A program made the position numbers and the translations under genes. A stretch of DNA of 64,000 bases from Firmicutes bacterium ASF500 (GTDB lineage: Bacteria; Bacillota; Clostridia; Oscillospirales; Oscillospiraceae), in contig CP097573.1 in NCBI GenBank assembly GCA_000492175.2, forward strand, positions 2,232,001 through 2,296,000. Direction: 5' to 3'. Positions 15,669 to 23,979 of this stretch are shown here, in pieces (position 1 is the stretch's first letter; each line of letters begins with the position of its first letter). The notes under the pieces were generated by a model that had not been told where the DNA came from, made no database searches, and saw nothing but the letters and a program-made list of their open reading frames with translations.

Positions 15669-16379
15669 ATGGATCTATCCCAAAACGTCAAAGCTGTGGA
15701 GGAAAAAATCGCCGCCGCCGCCCGGGCGGCAGGCCGGGACCCAGGGGAAATCGCCCTGTGCGCCGCCACCAAAGTGCAGACGGACGACACCATCCGCGCC
15801 GCCATCGCCGCCGGTATCCGCCTGTGCGGGGAGAACCGGGTGCAGGAGCTCACCGCCCACCTGGAGGCCAACGCCTACGTCGGGGCGGATGTCCACTTCA
15901 TCGGCCACCTCCAGACCAACAAGGTCAGGCAGGTGGTGGGGCGGGTGTCCCTGATCCACTCGGTGGACTCCCCCCGCCTCCTCCAGGCCATTGAGACCCA
16001 GGCGGACAAGCTTGGCCTGCGGCAGGATATCCTCCTGGAGGTGAACGTGGCCGGGGAGGCCAGCAAGGGGGGCGTTTCCCCCGAGGACCTGCCCCGGCTG
16101 GCGGAGCTGGCCCTGACCTGCCCTCATGTCCGCCTGCGTGGATTGATGGCAATCCCGCCTGTATCAACGGTTTCTGGCACAAACAGGAAATATTTTTCTC
16201 AATTACGAAATCTTTTTGTTGACATAATGAGCAAAATGTCGGATAATCAATGTACTATGGACTGTCTGTCGATGGGCATGAGCGCCGACTATGAGGATGC
16301 CATCACTGAGGGCGCTACCCTGGTCCGGGTAGGCACCGCCCTCTTTGGCCCGCGTCCCCCTATGGGCCCCGCCCAATAA
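15669..16379 (+). CDS. yggS: YggS/YlmE-family PLP homeostasis protein
   Basis: A PLP-binding TIM-barrel protein without a partner domain, involved in vitamin B6 and amino acid homeostasis. In Bacillus it is ylmE, next to sepF (ylmF). 236 residues, with the PLP lysine in LCAATKVQ, CGENRVQE, FIGHLQTNK, HSVDS and LSMGMSADYEDAI. The stretch at about 16137-16275 (residues 157-202) is far richer in A and T than the rest and uses codons the neighbours avoid (ATA, TTA-like, AAT), as if replaced by recombination. The protein motifs remain intact across the patch. The ribosome site is weak (AGAAAGAAGAG). Confidence 0.92.
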   Translation: MDLSQNVKAVEEKIAAAARAAGRDPGEIALCAATKVQTDDTIRAAIAAGIRLCGENRVQELTAHLEANAYVGADVHFIGHLQTNKVRQVVGRVSLIHSVDSPRLLQAIETQADKLGLRQDILLEVNVAGEASKGGVSPEDLPRLAELALTCPHVRLRGLMAIPPVSTVSGTNRKYFSQLRNLFVDIMSKMSDNQCTMDCLSMGMSADYEDAITEGATLVRVGTALFGPRPPMGPAQ

Positions 16380-16431
16380 TGGCCATTATATATGCAGTAA
16401 CCATGTACTTCGGAGAAAAGAGGATAGACGA

Positions 16432-16953
16432 ATGGGAATTTTTGATGAGTTTAAGCGGCTGGCCCACCCATATGAGGACGAGGACGATGACGGCTATGAT
16501 GATTTCGACATCTCTCCCCGTCCGGTAGAGCGCCGGGAGCGGGAGCGCCCTGAACGGGTTGACCGGGACCGGGGGGCCCGGGAGTCCAGCTATGGCGGCG
16601 GCTACGGAGGCGGCTACTCCGCCCCCGCCCCCGAGGAGGACCGGCGGTCCAACAAGGTGGTCAACATCCGGGCGGCGACCCAGCTCCAGGTGGTGCTGGT
16701 CAAGCCCGAGCGGTTTGAGGACGCCTCCTCCATCGCCGACCACCTGCGGGAGAAGCGCACCGTGGTCCTCAACCTGGAGTCCACCAACGGCGAGATCGCC
16801 CGCCGCCTGCTGGACTTCCTGGCCGGTGTGTCCTACGCCCAGGAGGGCAAGATCAAAAAGGTGGCCATCTCCACCTACATCATCACGCCCTACAACGTGG
16901 ATATCCTGGGCGACCTCATCGACGAGCTGGAGAACAACGGACTGTATTTCTAA
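16432..16953 (+). CDS. sepF: Cell division protein SepF
   Basis: Cytoplasmic FtsZ-binding, membrane-binding protein that bundles FtsZ at the septum. 173 residues. The N-terminal amphipathic helix starts MGIFDEFKRL; then an acidic and Gly/Tyr-rich linker (YGGGYGGGYSAP); the SepF domain (about 80-173) has VVLVKPERFEDASSIADHL and VVLNLESTNGEIARRLLDFL. ATG 16432 is preferred over a longer frame that opens inside yggS because AGAGGA precedes it and the family N-terminus starts there. Confidence 0.95.
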   Translation: MGIFDEFKRLAHPYEDEDDDGYDDFDISPRPVERRERERPERVDRDRGARESSYGGGYGGGYSAPAPEEDRRSNKVVNIRAATQLQVVLVKPERFEDASSIADHLREKRTVVLNLESTNGEIARRLLDFLAGVSYAQEGKIKKVAISTYIITPYNVDILGDLIDELENNGLYF

Positions 16954-16968
16954 AGAGGAATATTGCTT

Positions 16969-17928
16969 ATGGGACTGAAATTGCCCTGCGTTTTGCTCCT
17001 CACAGCCGCCCTGCTGGCCGGCTGCGCTGGAGCGCCCACCGAGAGCGGCAGTCAACCCGCTCCAGATCAGTCCCCGCCGCCCCCGGCTCAGTCCGCCGCC
17101 GCCTCGGAGCCGGACGCCCCCTCGGAGTCTTTCCTGGTGGACGACCCGGATTCCCCCTACCCCATGGCGGTGGAGAGCTGGACCCTGGACATGGACGGCG
17201 ACGGCGAGGACGAGCTGGTGGAGCTGCGGGCGGAGAAAGCCTACTTCGGCAACGAATCCGAGCCGGAGAAGCTGTTCGAGGGGATTAACGGGATACGCCC
17301 CTACACCCTGGTGGTGACGAAGGGGGAGACTGTCTATGAGCTGCCCCTGGGCTGGGAGGACAGCGGCGGCTATATCTCGAACCCTTATTACTTTTCTCCG
17401 GAGGACTCGGAGCGCACCGGAGCCTGCTGGACCACGGACCGGTCCGGGAACTCGGTGCTGGCCCTGTGGTTCGACACCATCTCCGCCGGGGGCGCGGGGC
17501 GGATTGAGGTCTACGCCGCCGCGTTCCAGGGGAATGAGCCCGTCCTTCTGCCCGTCCCGGAGTATGGGGTCGAAGCCGTGCTGGACGAGGAGACCATGCT
17601 GGCCCAGGTCACCGTCCCGGAGACGGGATACACCGAGACGCTGGACCTGAACCGGTGGCTGACAAATTACGATAAGCAGATGAAGGAGTGGAACCCGGAC
17701 GCCACCCCCGGGCCCATCTACAGCGAGGACGGGACCTTGGAATGGCCCGCCGCTCCCGGCCAGATCGACGACTTCCACTACGCGGAGTCAGCCGAGGAGG
17801 GGATCGTCCTGCGGCAGTATCTCTACGGCACCGCCCACATGGACGGTATGGGGGATTTGGTGACTACTCTGAGCTGGGAGGGCGGCCAGCCTGTCGTGCT
17901 GAAACAGGAATTTGAATGGTATTATTAA
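16969..17928 (+). CDS. Predicted lipoprotein of unknown function
   Basis: 319 residues with a signal peptide and lipobox LLAGC (Cys near residue 17), followed by a Ser/Pro/Gln-rich linker and an acidic, strand-rich domain. An EF-hand-like Asp cluster, LDMDGDGEDELVEL, suggests calcium binding as in secreted repeat proteins. ATG 16969 is used because AGAGGA is eight bases upstream; a TTG two codons earlier would be too close. It lies in the sepF-divIVA interval, where ylmG and ylmH stand in Bacillus. I cannot assign a function. Confidence 0.78.
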   Translation: MGLKLPCVLLLTAALLAGCAGAPTESGSQPAPDQSPPPPAQSAAASEPDAPSESFLVDDPDSPYPMAVESWTLDMDGDGEDELVELRAEKAYFGNESEPEKLFEGINGIRPYTLVVTKGETVYELPLGWEDSGGYISNPYYFSPEDSERTGACWTTDRSGNSVLALWFDTISAGGAGRIEVYAAAFQGNEPVLLPVPEYGVEAVLDEETMLAQVTVPETGYTETLDLNRWLTNYDKQMKEWNPDATPGPIYSEDGTLEWPAAPGQIDDFHYAESAEEGIVLRQYLYGTAHMDGMGDLVTTLSWEGGQPVVLKQEFEWYY

Positions 17929-17955
17929 GGAAAGATAGAGTGGGGAGGTTTTGCG

Positions 17956-18723
17956 ATGCTCACGCCACAGGAGGTATCCGAACGCGCCTTTCAGAAGGCC
18001 AACTTCGGCGGCTATAATATGGCCCAGGTGGATGAATTTCTGGATATTCTCACCGGGGACTACTCCGCGCTGTACAACGAGAACGCGGTGCTGAAAAACA
18101 AGATGAAGGTGCTGGTGGACAAGGTGGAGGAGTACCGCTCCACCGAGGAGGCCATGCGCAAGGCCCTGATGGCCGCCCAGCGGATGGCCGACGACCTGGT
18201 GAAGGAGGCCGAGCGGAAGAAGGCGGATATGCTGGCCCAGGTGGAGCGGGAGTCCCGGGAGCGGGTTGCCGCCATTGAGCAGGACATCCAAGCGGAGGAG
18301 TACCGCTTGAAGCAGGCCCAGCAGGAGACCGCCTCCTTTGTGGAGAAGGTCCGCGCCCTCCACGCCAAGGAGGCGGAGTATCTCGCCCGCCTGGAGGACC
18401 TCTACCCCCCCGAGACCAAGCCCCACCAGGAGTCGCTGGACGAAAAGGCTTCTGAGATTGACGACAATGTTCAGCGTCTGCTCGCCCAGGCGATGGAGGC
18501 CGCTACCGCCGAGAACATGCGCAGCCGGGCGGAGGAGGAGGAACAGGACTTGTCCGACACCGCTGAGTTTACCCCCGGCGCGGTCCCCGAGGAGGGCTAT
18601 GACCAGGAGGACGCCCGGGCCTATGAGGAGGACCGGGAGGACGGCGGCGAGGGCCGGCGCTCCGGCGGAGGCCGCATCGACTTCGGCTCCCTCCAGTTTG
18701 GCCGGGACTATGAGATTACCTGA
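17956..18723 (+). CDS. divIVA: DivIVA-domain protein
   Basis: A curvature-sensing coiled-coil protein that marks poles and septa. 255 residues. The N-terminal DivIVA domain begins MLTPQEVSERAFQKANFGGYNMAQVDEFLD; a long coiled coil covers about 35-150 (EAERKKADMLAQVERESRERV); the C-terminal third is acidic and likely disordered. GGGGAGG lies eight bases before the ATG. It closes the yggS-sepF cluster, and a GC-rich hairpin follows. Confidence 0.93.
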   Translation: MLTPQEVSERAFQKANFGGYNMAQVDEFLDILTGDYSALYNENAVLKNKMKVLVDKVEEYRSTEEAMRKALMAAQRMADDLVKEAERKKADMLAQVERESRERVAAIEQDIQAEEYRLKQAQQETASFVEKVRALHAKEAEYLARLEDLYPPETKPHQESLDEKASEIDDNVQRLLAQAMEAATAENMRSRAEEEEQDLSDTAEFTPGAVPEEGYDQEDARAYEEDREDGGEGRRSGGGRIDFGSLQFGRDYEIT

Positions 18724-18735
18724 TTAGAACGAACC

Positions 18736-18762
18736 GGGAGCCCGGCCCCGCGCCGGGCTCCC
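18736..18762 (+). terminator. Stem-loop after divIVA
   Basis: Perfect 10-bp stem GGGAGCCCGG / CCGGGCTCCC with a seven-base loop. A second GC-rich hairpin follows at 18783-18807. Neither has a strong T-tract, so mfd may still be partly co-transcribed. Confidence 0.5.
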
Positions 18763-18861
18763 TCTCCCCATAAATCGACACACCCCTCCCCCATCCGGGG
18801 GCAGGGGCCTTTCGGCGTTGTCTGAAACCGGCGAATTTTTCCAAAAAACGAGGTGTTTATC

Positions 18862-21800
18862 ATGAAGCTGCTTACCGCCGCCCTGAGCCGTCTGCCTGAA
18901 TTTGAAGAGCTCCTTGCCGCCCTGGAGGCGGGGCGTTCCCCCGCGGCCCTGTCGGGGGCGGCGGCCATCCACCGGGTCCACGCCGCCGCCTGTATCGGCC
19001 TGACCACCGGCTGGCCCGTGGTGGTGGTGTGCGCCGACGAGGGGGAGGGGCAGAGGCTGGCCCGGGACCTGGGGGCCTTTGCCGGGGTGGCCGTCCCGGT
19101 GCTGGGCCCCCGGGACTTCACCTTCCACAACGCCGCCGCCCTCTCCCGCCAGTGGGAGCACCGGCGGCTGGCCCTGATGAAGGGGCTGGCCCAGGGGAAG
19201 CACCCCTTCCTGGTGGCCGCGGTGGAGGGCCTCCTCCAGCGGACCGTGCCCCCTCAGACGCTGGAGGACTGCTGTCGGGAGCTGAAAACCGGCGGCTCCT
19301 ACGACCTGAACCAGCTGGCCGAGGACCTGTCCGCCGCCGGTTATGTCCGGTGCGAGCAGGTGGAGGGCGTGGGACAGTTCGCCCTGCGGGGGGGTATTTT
19401 AGACGTGTTCTCCCCCGGTATGGAGCAGCCCGTCCGGGCGGAGTTCTTTGGGGACGAGGTGGACGCCATGGGCCTCTTCGACCCGGCCACCCAGCGCCGC
19501 ACCGAGAACATCGAGACCGCCCTCCTCCTCCCCGCCGCCGAGGTCCTGCCCCAGCTGGCCCCCGGCGGGGCGGCGGGGCTGAGCAAAAAGCTGTCCAAGC
19601 TGGCGGCCAAGGCCCTGCAAAACGGAAATAAGGAGCTGGCCGCCACTCTGGAGCAGGACGGCGAGGCCATCGCCCAGGGCCGCGGCTTCCCCGCCATTGA
19701 CCGCTATCTCCCCCTGATCTACCCCCAGCTGGCTACGGCGGCGGACTATCTGCCCACGGACGCCTGCGTGATCTTCGACCAGGTCCCCCGGGCGGCTGAC
19801 CGGGCGAAATCCTACCAGTGGCAGCTGGAGGAGGACGGAAAGACCCTTCTGGAGCAGGGGGAGCTGGACCCCTCCTGCACCGAGCTGGCCCGGACCTTCC
19901 CCCAGCTCCTCAGCCGCCTGGAGGACTTCCCCCTAGTCTATCTGGACTCCTTCACCACCGCCAGCTATCCCCTCCCCCCCAGGGAGCTGCTGTCCGTCAC
20001 CGCCAAGCAGCTGCCCCCCTTCCTGGCCAGCCTGGAGACGGCGGTGCAGGACCTGGCCCACTACCAGAACGCCGGCTTCGCCGCCCTGGTGCTGGTGTCC
20101 GGGGAACAGCGGGCCATCGACCTCCAGACCCTCCTCCGGGAGCAGAAGATCGGGTCCGCCGTGGACTTCCACATGAAGTCTCTGCCCCAGCCGGGACAGG
20201 TGGTCATCACCCTGGGGGGGCTGTCCAGCGGGTTTGAGTATCCGGAGATGAAGCTGGCCGTCCTCACCGAGGGGGAGAAGGCCGCTCCCAAGAAGCCCTG
20301 GCCCCGGAAGGAGGCCACCAACCGGCAGAAGCTGAAGTCCTACGCCGACCTCACCCCCGGCGACCTGGTGGTCCACGAGCACCACGGGGTGGGCCGGTTC
20401 GCCGGAATGGTGAAGATGCCGGTGGACGGCATTGAGAAGGACTATGTAAAGATCACCTACGCCGGCAGTGACGTGCTCTACGTCCCCGCCACCCAGCTGG
20501 ACCTGGTGAGCAAGTACATCGGCGGCGGCGAGGACGCCAACGAGACCCGAAAGCTGAACCGCCTGGGGGGCCAGGAGTGGGAGAAGGCCAAAAAGAAGGC
20601 CAAAAAGGCGGTGCAGGACCTGGCCAAGGGCCTCATTCAGCTCTACGCCCAGCGCCAGCGCCAGCCGGGCTACGCCTTCTCCCCCGACTCCCCCTGGCAG
20701 CGGGAATTTGAGGAGCAGTTTGAATACACCGAGACCGACGACCAACTGCGGTGCATCGGGGAGATCAAGGCCGACATGGAGCGGCCCACCCCCATGGACC
20801 GGCTCCTCTGCGGCGACGTGGGCTACGGCAAGACGGAGGTGGCCTTCCGGGCTATGATGAAGTGCGTGCTGGACGGCAAGCAGACCGCCATCCTGGTGCC
20901 CACCACCGTCCTGGCCCGGCAGCACTACCTCAGCGCCCTGCGCCGGTTCCAGAAATACCCGGTGAATATCGACGTGGTGTCCCGCTTCCGCACCCCCGCC
21001 CAGATGAAGGAGACCCTTCGCAGGGTGGAGGCGGGTCAGGTGGATATCCTCATCGGCACCCACCGCCTGTTCAACAAGGATGTCCGCTTTAAGGACCTGG
21101 GTCTGCTGGTGGTGGACGAGGAGCAGCGCTTCGGCGTCCAGCACAAGGAGAAGCTGAAGGAGACCTTTAAGCAGGTGGACGTGCTCACCCTGTCCGCCAC
21201 CCCCATCCCCCGGACGCTGAATATGGCCCTCAGCGGCATCCGGGACATGTCCACCCTGGAGGAGCCCCCCACCGGCCGCCAGCCGGTGCAGACCTATGTG
21301 CTGGAGCATGACTGGAATCTCCTGGCCGACGCCATGCGCCGGGAGCTGGAGCGGGGGGGCCAGGTGTTCTACCTCCACAACCGGGTGGAGACCATCGACC
21401 GCACCGCCGCCCGGATTCAGCTGCTTCTGGGGGAGGACGCCGCCGTGGGGGTGGCCCATGGCCGGATGACCCAGGAGGCCATCGACGACGTGATGGCCCG
21501 GATGACCGACGGAGAACTGAACGTTTTGGTCTGCACCACCATTATCGAGACGGGCATCGACCTGCCCAACGCCAACACCCTCATTATGGAGGACGCGGAC
21601 CGGCTGGGCCTGGCTCAGCTCCACCAGATCCGGGGCCGGGTGGGCCGGTCCAGCCGCCGGGCCTTCGCCTACCTCACCTACCGGAAGGGCAAGGTGCTGT
21701 CCGAGGTGGCGTCAAAGCGGATGGAGGCCATCCGGGAGTTCGCCGAGTTCGGCTCCGGCTTCAAAATCGCCATGCGGGACCTGGAGATCCGGGGGGCGGG

Positions 21801-22362
21801 CAACGTGCTGGGCCCGGAGCAGTCCGGCTTTTTGCTCAGCGTGGGCTATGATATGTACCTCAAGCTGCTGGAGGAGGCCGTCCTGCTGGAGCAGGGCCAG
21901 CCCCTGCCCACCCGGACGGAGTGCGCCGCCAATTTGAGCGTGGCCGCCTCCATCCCGGACAAATACGTCCCCTCCCCGGAGCAGCGGATGGACCTGTACC
22001 GCCGCATCGCTGCGGTGCAGAGCGAGGAGGAGGCCGACGAGCTGGTGGATGAGCTCATCGACCGCTACGGCGAGCCTCCCAGGCCGGTGAATAACCTGCT
22101 TTCGGTGGCCCTCCTCCGGGCGGACGCCGCCCGGCTCCGCATCTCCGACATCGCACAGAAGGACGGAAAGCTCCTCTTCACCCTGGAGGAATTCCGCCTG
22201 GAGCCCTTCTCCATCCTGTGCGCCCAGGACGGCTATCAAAAGCGCCTGCTTCTCATGCCCGGCGACACCCCCCGCTTCTCCCTCCGCCTGGCCAAAAACG
22301 AGGACCCCCTCCGCGCTGCCCGCAAGGTGGTGGAGGACTTCGCTAAGGCGATGGAAGGATGA
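18862..22362 (+). CDS. mfd: Transcription-repair coupling factor Mfd
   Basis: DNA translocase that removes stalled RNA polymerase from lesions and recruits UvrA. 1166 residues. The N-terminal UvrB-like module has [20 protein letters not shown]; the RNAP-interaction domain has [14 protein letters not shown]; the SF2 helicase motor has [14 protein letters not shown] (Walker A), [14 protein letters not shown] (DEEQ) and [13 protein letters not shown]; the C-terminal TRCF domain is present. ATG 18862 follows GAGGTG; a GTG three codons earlier overlaps that site. The stop codon is immediately followed, in the same frame, by a brnT remnant. Confidence 0.97.
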   Translation: MKLLTAALSRLPEFEELLAALEAGRSPAALSGAAAIHRVHAAACIGLTTGWPVVVVCADEGEGQRLARDLGAFAGVAVPVLGPRDFTFHNAAALSRQWEHRRLALMKGLAQGKHPFLVAAVEGLLQRTVPPQTLEDCCRELKTGGSYDLNQLAEDLSAAGYVRCEQVEGVGQFALRGGILDVFSPGMEQPVRAEFFGDEVDAMGLFDPATQRRTENIETALLLPAAEVLPQLAPGGAAGLSKKLSKLAAKALQNGNKELAATLEQDGEAIAQGRGFPAIDRYLPLIYPQLATAADYLPTDACVIFDQVPRAADRAKSYQWQLEEDGKTLLEQGELDPSCTELARTFPQLLSRLEDFPLVYLDSFTTASYPLPPRELLSVTAKQLPPFLASLETAVQDLAHYQNAGFAALVLVSGEQRAIDLQTLLREQKIGSAVDFHMKSLPQPGQVVITLGGLSSGFEYPEMKLAVLTEGEKAAPKKPWPRKEATNRQKLKSYADLTPGDLVVHEHHGVGRFAGMVKMPVDGIEKDYVKITYAGSDVLYVPATQLDLVSKYIGGGEDANETRKLNRLGGQEWEKAKKKAKKAVQDLAKGLIQLYAQRQRQPGYAFSPDSPWQREFEEQFEYTETDDQLRCIGEIKADMERPTPMDRLLCGDVGYGKTEVAFRAMMKCVLDGKQTAILVPTTVLARQHYLSALRRFQKYPVNIDVVSRFRTPAQMKETLRRVEAGQVDILIGTHRLFNKDVRFKDLGLLVVDEEQRFGVQHKEKLKETFKQVDVLTLSATPIPRTLNMALSGIRDMSTLEEPPTGRQPVQTYVLEHDWNLLADAMRRELERGGQVFYLHNRVETIDRTAARIQLLLGEDAAVGVAHGRMTQEAIDDVMARMTDGELNVLVCTTIIETGIDLPNANTLIMEDADRLGLAQLHQIRGRVGRSSRRAFAYLTYRKGKVLSEVASKRMEAIREFAEFGSGFKIAMRDLEIRGAGNVLGPEQSGFLLSVGYDMYLKLLEEAVLLEQGQPLPTRTECAANLSVAASIPDKYVPSPEQRMDLYRRIAAVQSEEEADELVDELIDRYGEPPRPVNNLLSVALLRADAARLRISDIAQKDGKLLFTLEEFRLEPFSILCAQDGYQKRLLLMPGDTPRFSLRLAKNEDPLRAARKVVEDFAKAMEG

Positions 22363-22521
22363 GGATTGTCCTGTGAAGACCGGTATATTGCGATAGGACT
22401 GGTTGGTGAATTGCTGTTTGTCGTATTTACCGAGCGGGGGGAGGTCATCCGGCTGATTTCCGCGAGGGCGGCGACTGAAAGCGAAAGGAGGCTTTACTAT
22501 GACCAGAGCTTTTACAATTAA
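22363..22521 (+). pseudogene. brnT: C-terminal remnant of a BrnT-type toxin gene
   Basis: Directly after the mfd stop codon the frame continues with about 48 codons that match the C-terminal half of BrnT (DUF497) ribonuclease toxins: RYIAIGLVGELLFVVFTERG then EVIRLISARAATESERRLYY. The N-terminal half, with the usual start and catalytic residues, is missing. A TTG at 22366 is the only plausible start and has no ribosome site. The frame ends at TAA 22519-22521, overlapping the next gene by 23 bases, as brnT and brnA typically do. Assignment is from motif memory, not a search. Confidence 0.75.
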
Positions 22522-22681
22522 AGACGGGCAGTCTCCTACGAAGGAGCAGCTGGCCGAGGCCATGGCGGCGGCGAAACGGGAGGTCCGGTTTGATGAGGAT
22601 GCCCCGGAGCTGTCCCCAGCTATGTACAAGGCCTTTAAGTGCTCCGTGGCCCAACGGAACAGAAGAAAAAAGAACGCATGA
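22499..22681 (+). CDS. Short BrnA-like antitoxin, probably truncated
   Basis: 60 residues starting MTRAFTIKDGQSPTKEQLAE, with FDEDAPELSPAMYKAFKCSV and a basic tail AQRNRRKKNA. The N-terminal pattern (xDGQxPTKEQ... DEDxPELSP... AQRNR) resembles antitoxins paired with BrnT in Clostridia, but the C-terminal ribbon-helix-helix DNA-binding part is absent. GAAAGGAGG precedes the ATG. With the toxin half-deleted, this looks like the surviving part of a decayed toxin-antitoxin operon rather than a working antitoxin. Confidence 0.6.
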   Translation: MTRAFTIKDGQSPTKEQLAEAMAAAKREVRFDEDAPELSPAMYKAFKCSVAQRNRRKKNA

Positions 22682-22691
22682 TATGAACAGG

Positions 22692-22718
22692 AACCGGCCG
22701 CCCTACGGGCGGCCGGTT
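22692..22718. terminator. Bidirectional terminator behind the brnA-like gene
   Basis: Perfect 12-bp stem (22692-22703 with 22707-22718) and a three-base loop between two convergent genes. T-tracts are short on both sides. Confidence 0.65.
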
Positions 22719-22721
22719 TGC

Positions 22722-23507
22722 TTATGGCTTTACAATCTGGCTCAGATTTTTGATCCGGTAATGCTCCCCCGCCCGCTCAAATTCCACAACCACGCCAGTG
22801 TCAAAGTGGGCGGTGAGGGTGTCGCCATTCCAGTCGAAGGGCGTCCTGTTCCAGCGCAGGAAGGATTCCACAAAAATCCTGTGGTCCAGATAGAACTGCT
22901 GAACGCACTGGCCCACGCTGTTGACGAAAGTGAGGCCGTCCACCGGGGCGAAGAGCTCCTTGGGGGCCTCGCACAGGGCCACGAAGGCGGCCCCCTGATC
23001 GTTCCCGGTGGGACAGCGGTAGTAGCACCGGTCCTCCGCCAGAGCTCCGCACACCACCATGGCGAAGCTGTGTCCATTGAAGGTGTCGTTCAGCTCGCAC
23101 TGGGCGTGAATCAGGGGCTCCAGCCCCCAGGTCTGACCGTAGGTCTGGGCGATGTGGGCCTGTCCCAGGAGGTTGTCGGGGAAATGGTTGATGTTCTCCC
23201 ACCCCCACAGCCAGGAGTTGGACACATAGGACTCGCTGCCCAGGAACTGGAGCCGGAACTGGTATTTCCCCAGGGTCAGGACGCCCTTTTCAAAGTCCAC
23301 ATACCAGCTCGGCTCGTCCTTTACCAGCGCGGCAAAGCGGTTCTGCACGGTGAAGATCTTGCCCAGGCAGGCGGAGAACACCTGGTCCCAGTCGGACATA
23401 TCCACCCCCTGGGGGAAAAAGCCCGCAGGCGCGCCCGGACCGGCCTTGGTCTCGGGCTCCTTTAGGAGCTCCGGTTTTTTGCCGAACAGATTTGCGAACA
23501 GTGACAT
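22722..23507 (-). CDS. DUF6882-like hypothetical protein
   Basis: 261 residues from ATG 23507 (AAGGAGA seven bases upstream; the longer frame is unsupported). Cytoplasmic, with no signal. Residues about 35-190 contain a Trp-rich pattern (VLTLGKYQFRLQFLGSESYV and NSWLWGWENINHFP) that I associate with the DUF6882 family. The C-terminal part is a separate small domain (RWNRTPFDWNGDTLTAHFD). Function unknown. It has its own promoter and is not in an operon. Confidence 0.75.
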   Translation of the reverse strand: MSLFANLFGKKPELLKEPETKAGPGAPAGFFPQGVDMSDWDQVFSACLGKIFTVQNRFAALVKDEPSWYVDFEKGVLTLGKYQFRLQFLGSESYVSNSWLWGWENINHFPDNLLGQAHIAQTYGQTWGLEPLIHAQCELNDTFNGHSFAMVVCGALAEDRCYYRCPTGNDQGAAFVALCEAPKELFAPVDGLTFVNSVGQCVQQFYLDHRIFVESFLRWNRTPFDWNGDTLTAHFDTGVVVEFERAGEHYRIKNLSQIVKP

Positions 23508-23550
23508 TACAAGGTCTCCTTCCATTTTGAGCTTGCCTGATCTCTGTGCC

Positions 23551-23579
23551 ATCATAGCACTGGAATTTGTAAAAATCAA
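23551..23579 (-). promoter_or_regulatory. Promoter of the DUF6882-like gene
   Basis: Minus-strand TTGATT (23579-23574), 17 bases, TATGAT (23556-23551). Confidence 0.65.
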
Positions 23580-23609
23580 GGACGGCCGTCCTGCCTTAGC
23601 CGGCGGAAA

Positions 23610-23638
23610 TTGACAAAACGCGGCGCTTGCGGTATGAT
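23610..23638 (+). promoter_or_regulatory. Consensus promoter of the second candidate toxin transcript
   Basis: TTGACA at 23610-23615, 17-base spacer, TATGAT at 23633-23638. The RNA would start near 23645, at the word GGCCAACC. Confidence 0.75.
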
Positions 23639-23740
23639 GGACAGGCCAACCCGAAAGGGGAGGCCGGAAAGGCGCTGTTACATAAAAGGCGGTTGGCCCA
23701 CAAACCTCTTGCAAAGACCCAATAAGAGGGGGGGGTGCTG

Positions 23741-23836
23741 ATGGGAAACGAACTTCGGAGGTTTATCCTTCGCTTCGTGGTGAGTTTGGGCGTGGTCGTC
23801 ATGATCTTGCTCCTCACCGCCCCAAAAGCGTGCTGA
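23741..23836 (+). CDS. 31-residue membrane peptide, candidate type I toxin
   Basis: ATG 23741 to TGA 23836, preceded by AGAGGGGGGGG at a fair distance. The peptide has a basic N-terminus (MGNELRRFILRF), a membrane helix (about 12-26, VVSLGVVVMILLLT) and the tail APKAC. It sits about 95 nt into a transcript whose 5' end (GGCCAACC, 23644-23651) can fold back on GGTTGGCC (23691-23698). A convergent consensus promoter lies 90 bases downstream. These are type I toxin features; the family is not one I recognise. Confidence 0.5.
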   Translation: MGNELRRFILRFVVSLGVVVMILLLTAPKAC

Positions 23837-23916
23837 CTGCCCGGTGGCACGAGCAGTCAGCATAGTGTTCTATGATTGATTGATCCGGGCCAACCGTCTG
23901 TGACAGTGCCCTTTCT
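23825..23916 (-). ncRNA. Candidate antisense RNA convergent with the 31-residue peptide gene
   Basis: Predicted from a consensus promoter at 23951-23923 to the hairpin at 23861-23832 and the CTTTT after it, about 90 nt. It overlaps the peptide gene's 3' end. Near its 5' end it contains GGTTGGCC (complement of 23888-23895), which can pair with the GGCCAACC at the peptide mRNA 5' end and so compete with the mRNA's own stem. No open frame of note is present. Transcription is inferred. Confidence 0.5.
23832..23861. terminator. Hairpin at the 3' junction of the convergent transcripts
   Basis: Perfect 9-bp stem GCTGACTGC / GCAGTCAGC with a 12-base loop. On the minus strand it is followed by ACGCTTTTGG; on the plus strand by only a weak T-tract. 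Confidence 0.55.
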
Positions 23917-23922
23917 GTTCAT

Positions 23923-23951
23923 ATTATACGTTCCCGCCCCCGTTTTGTCAA
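23923..23951 (-). promoter_or_regulatory. Consensus promoter of the candidate antisense RNA
   Basis: Minus-strand TTGACA (23951-23946), 17 bases, TATAAT (23928-23923): a perfect sigma-A promoter with no gene downstream on that strand until the DUF6882-like gene, which has its own promoter. Confidence 0.8.
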
Positions 23952-23979
23952 CGGCAAAATGGGGCCGTTTTTTGGAAAA

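Noticed and set aside
16559..16978. Alternative frame across sepF rich in Thr/Ser/Pro
   Set aside because: Out-of-frame shadow of sepF with no ribosome site.
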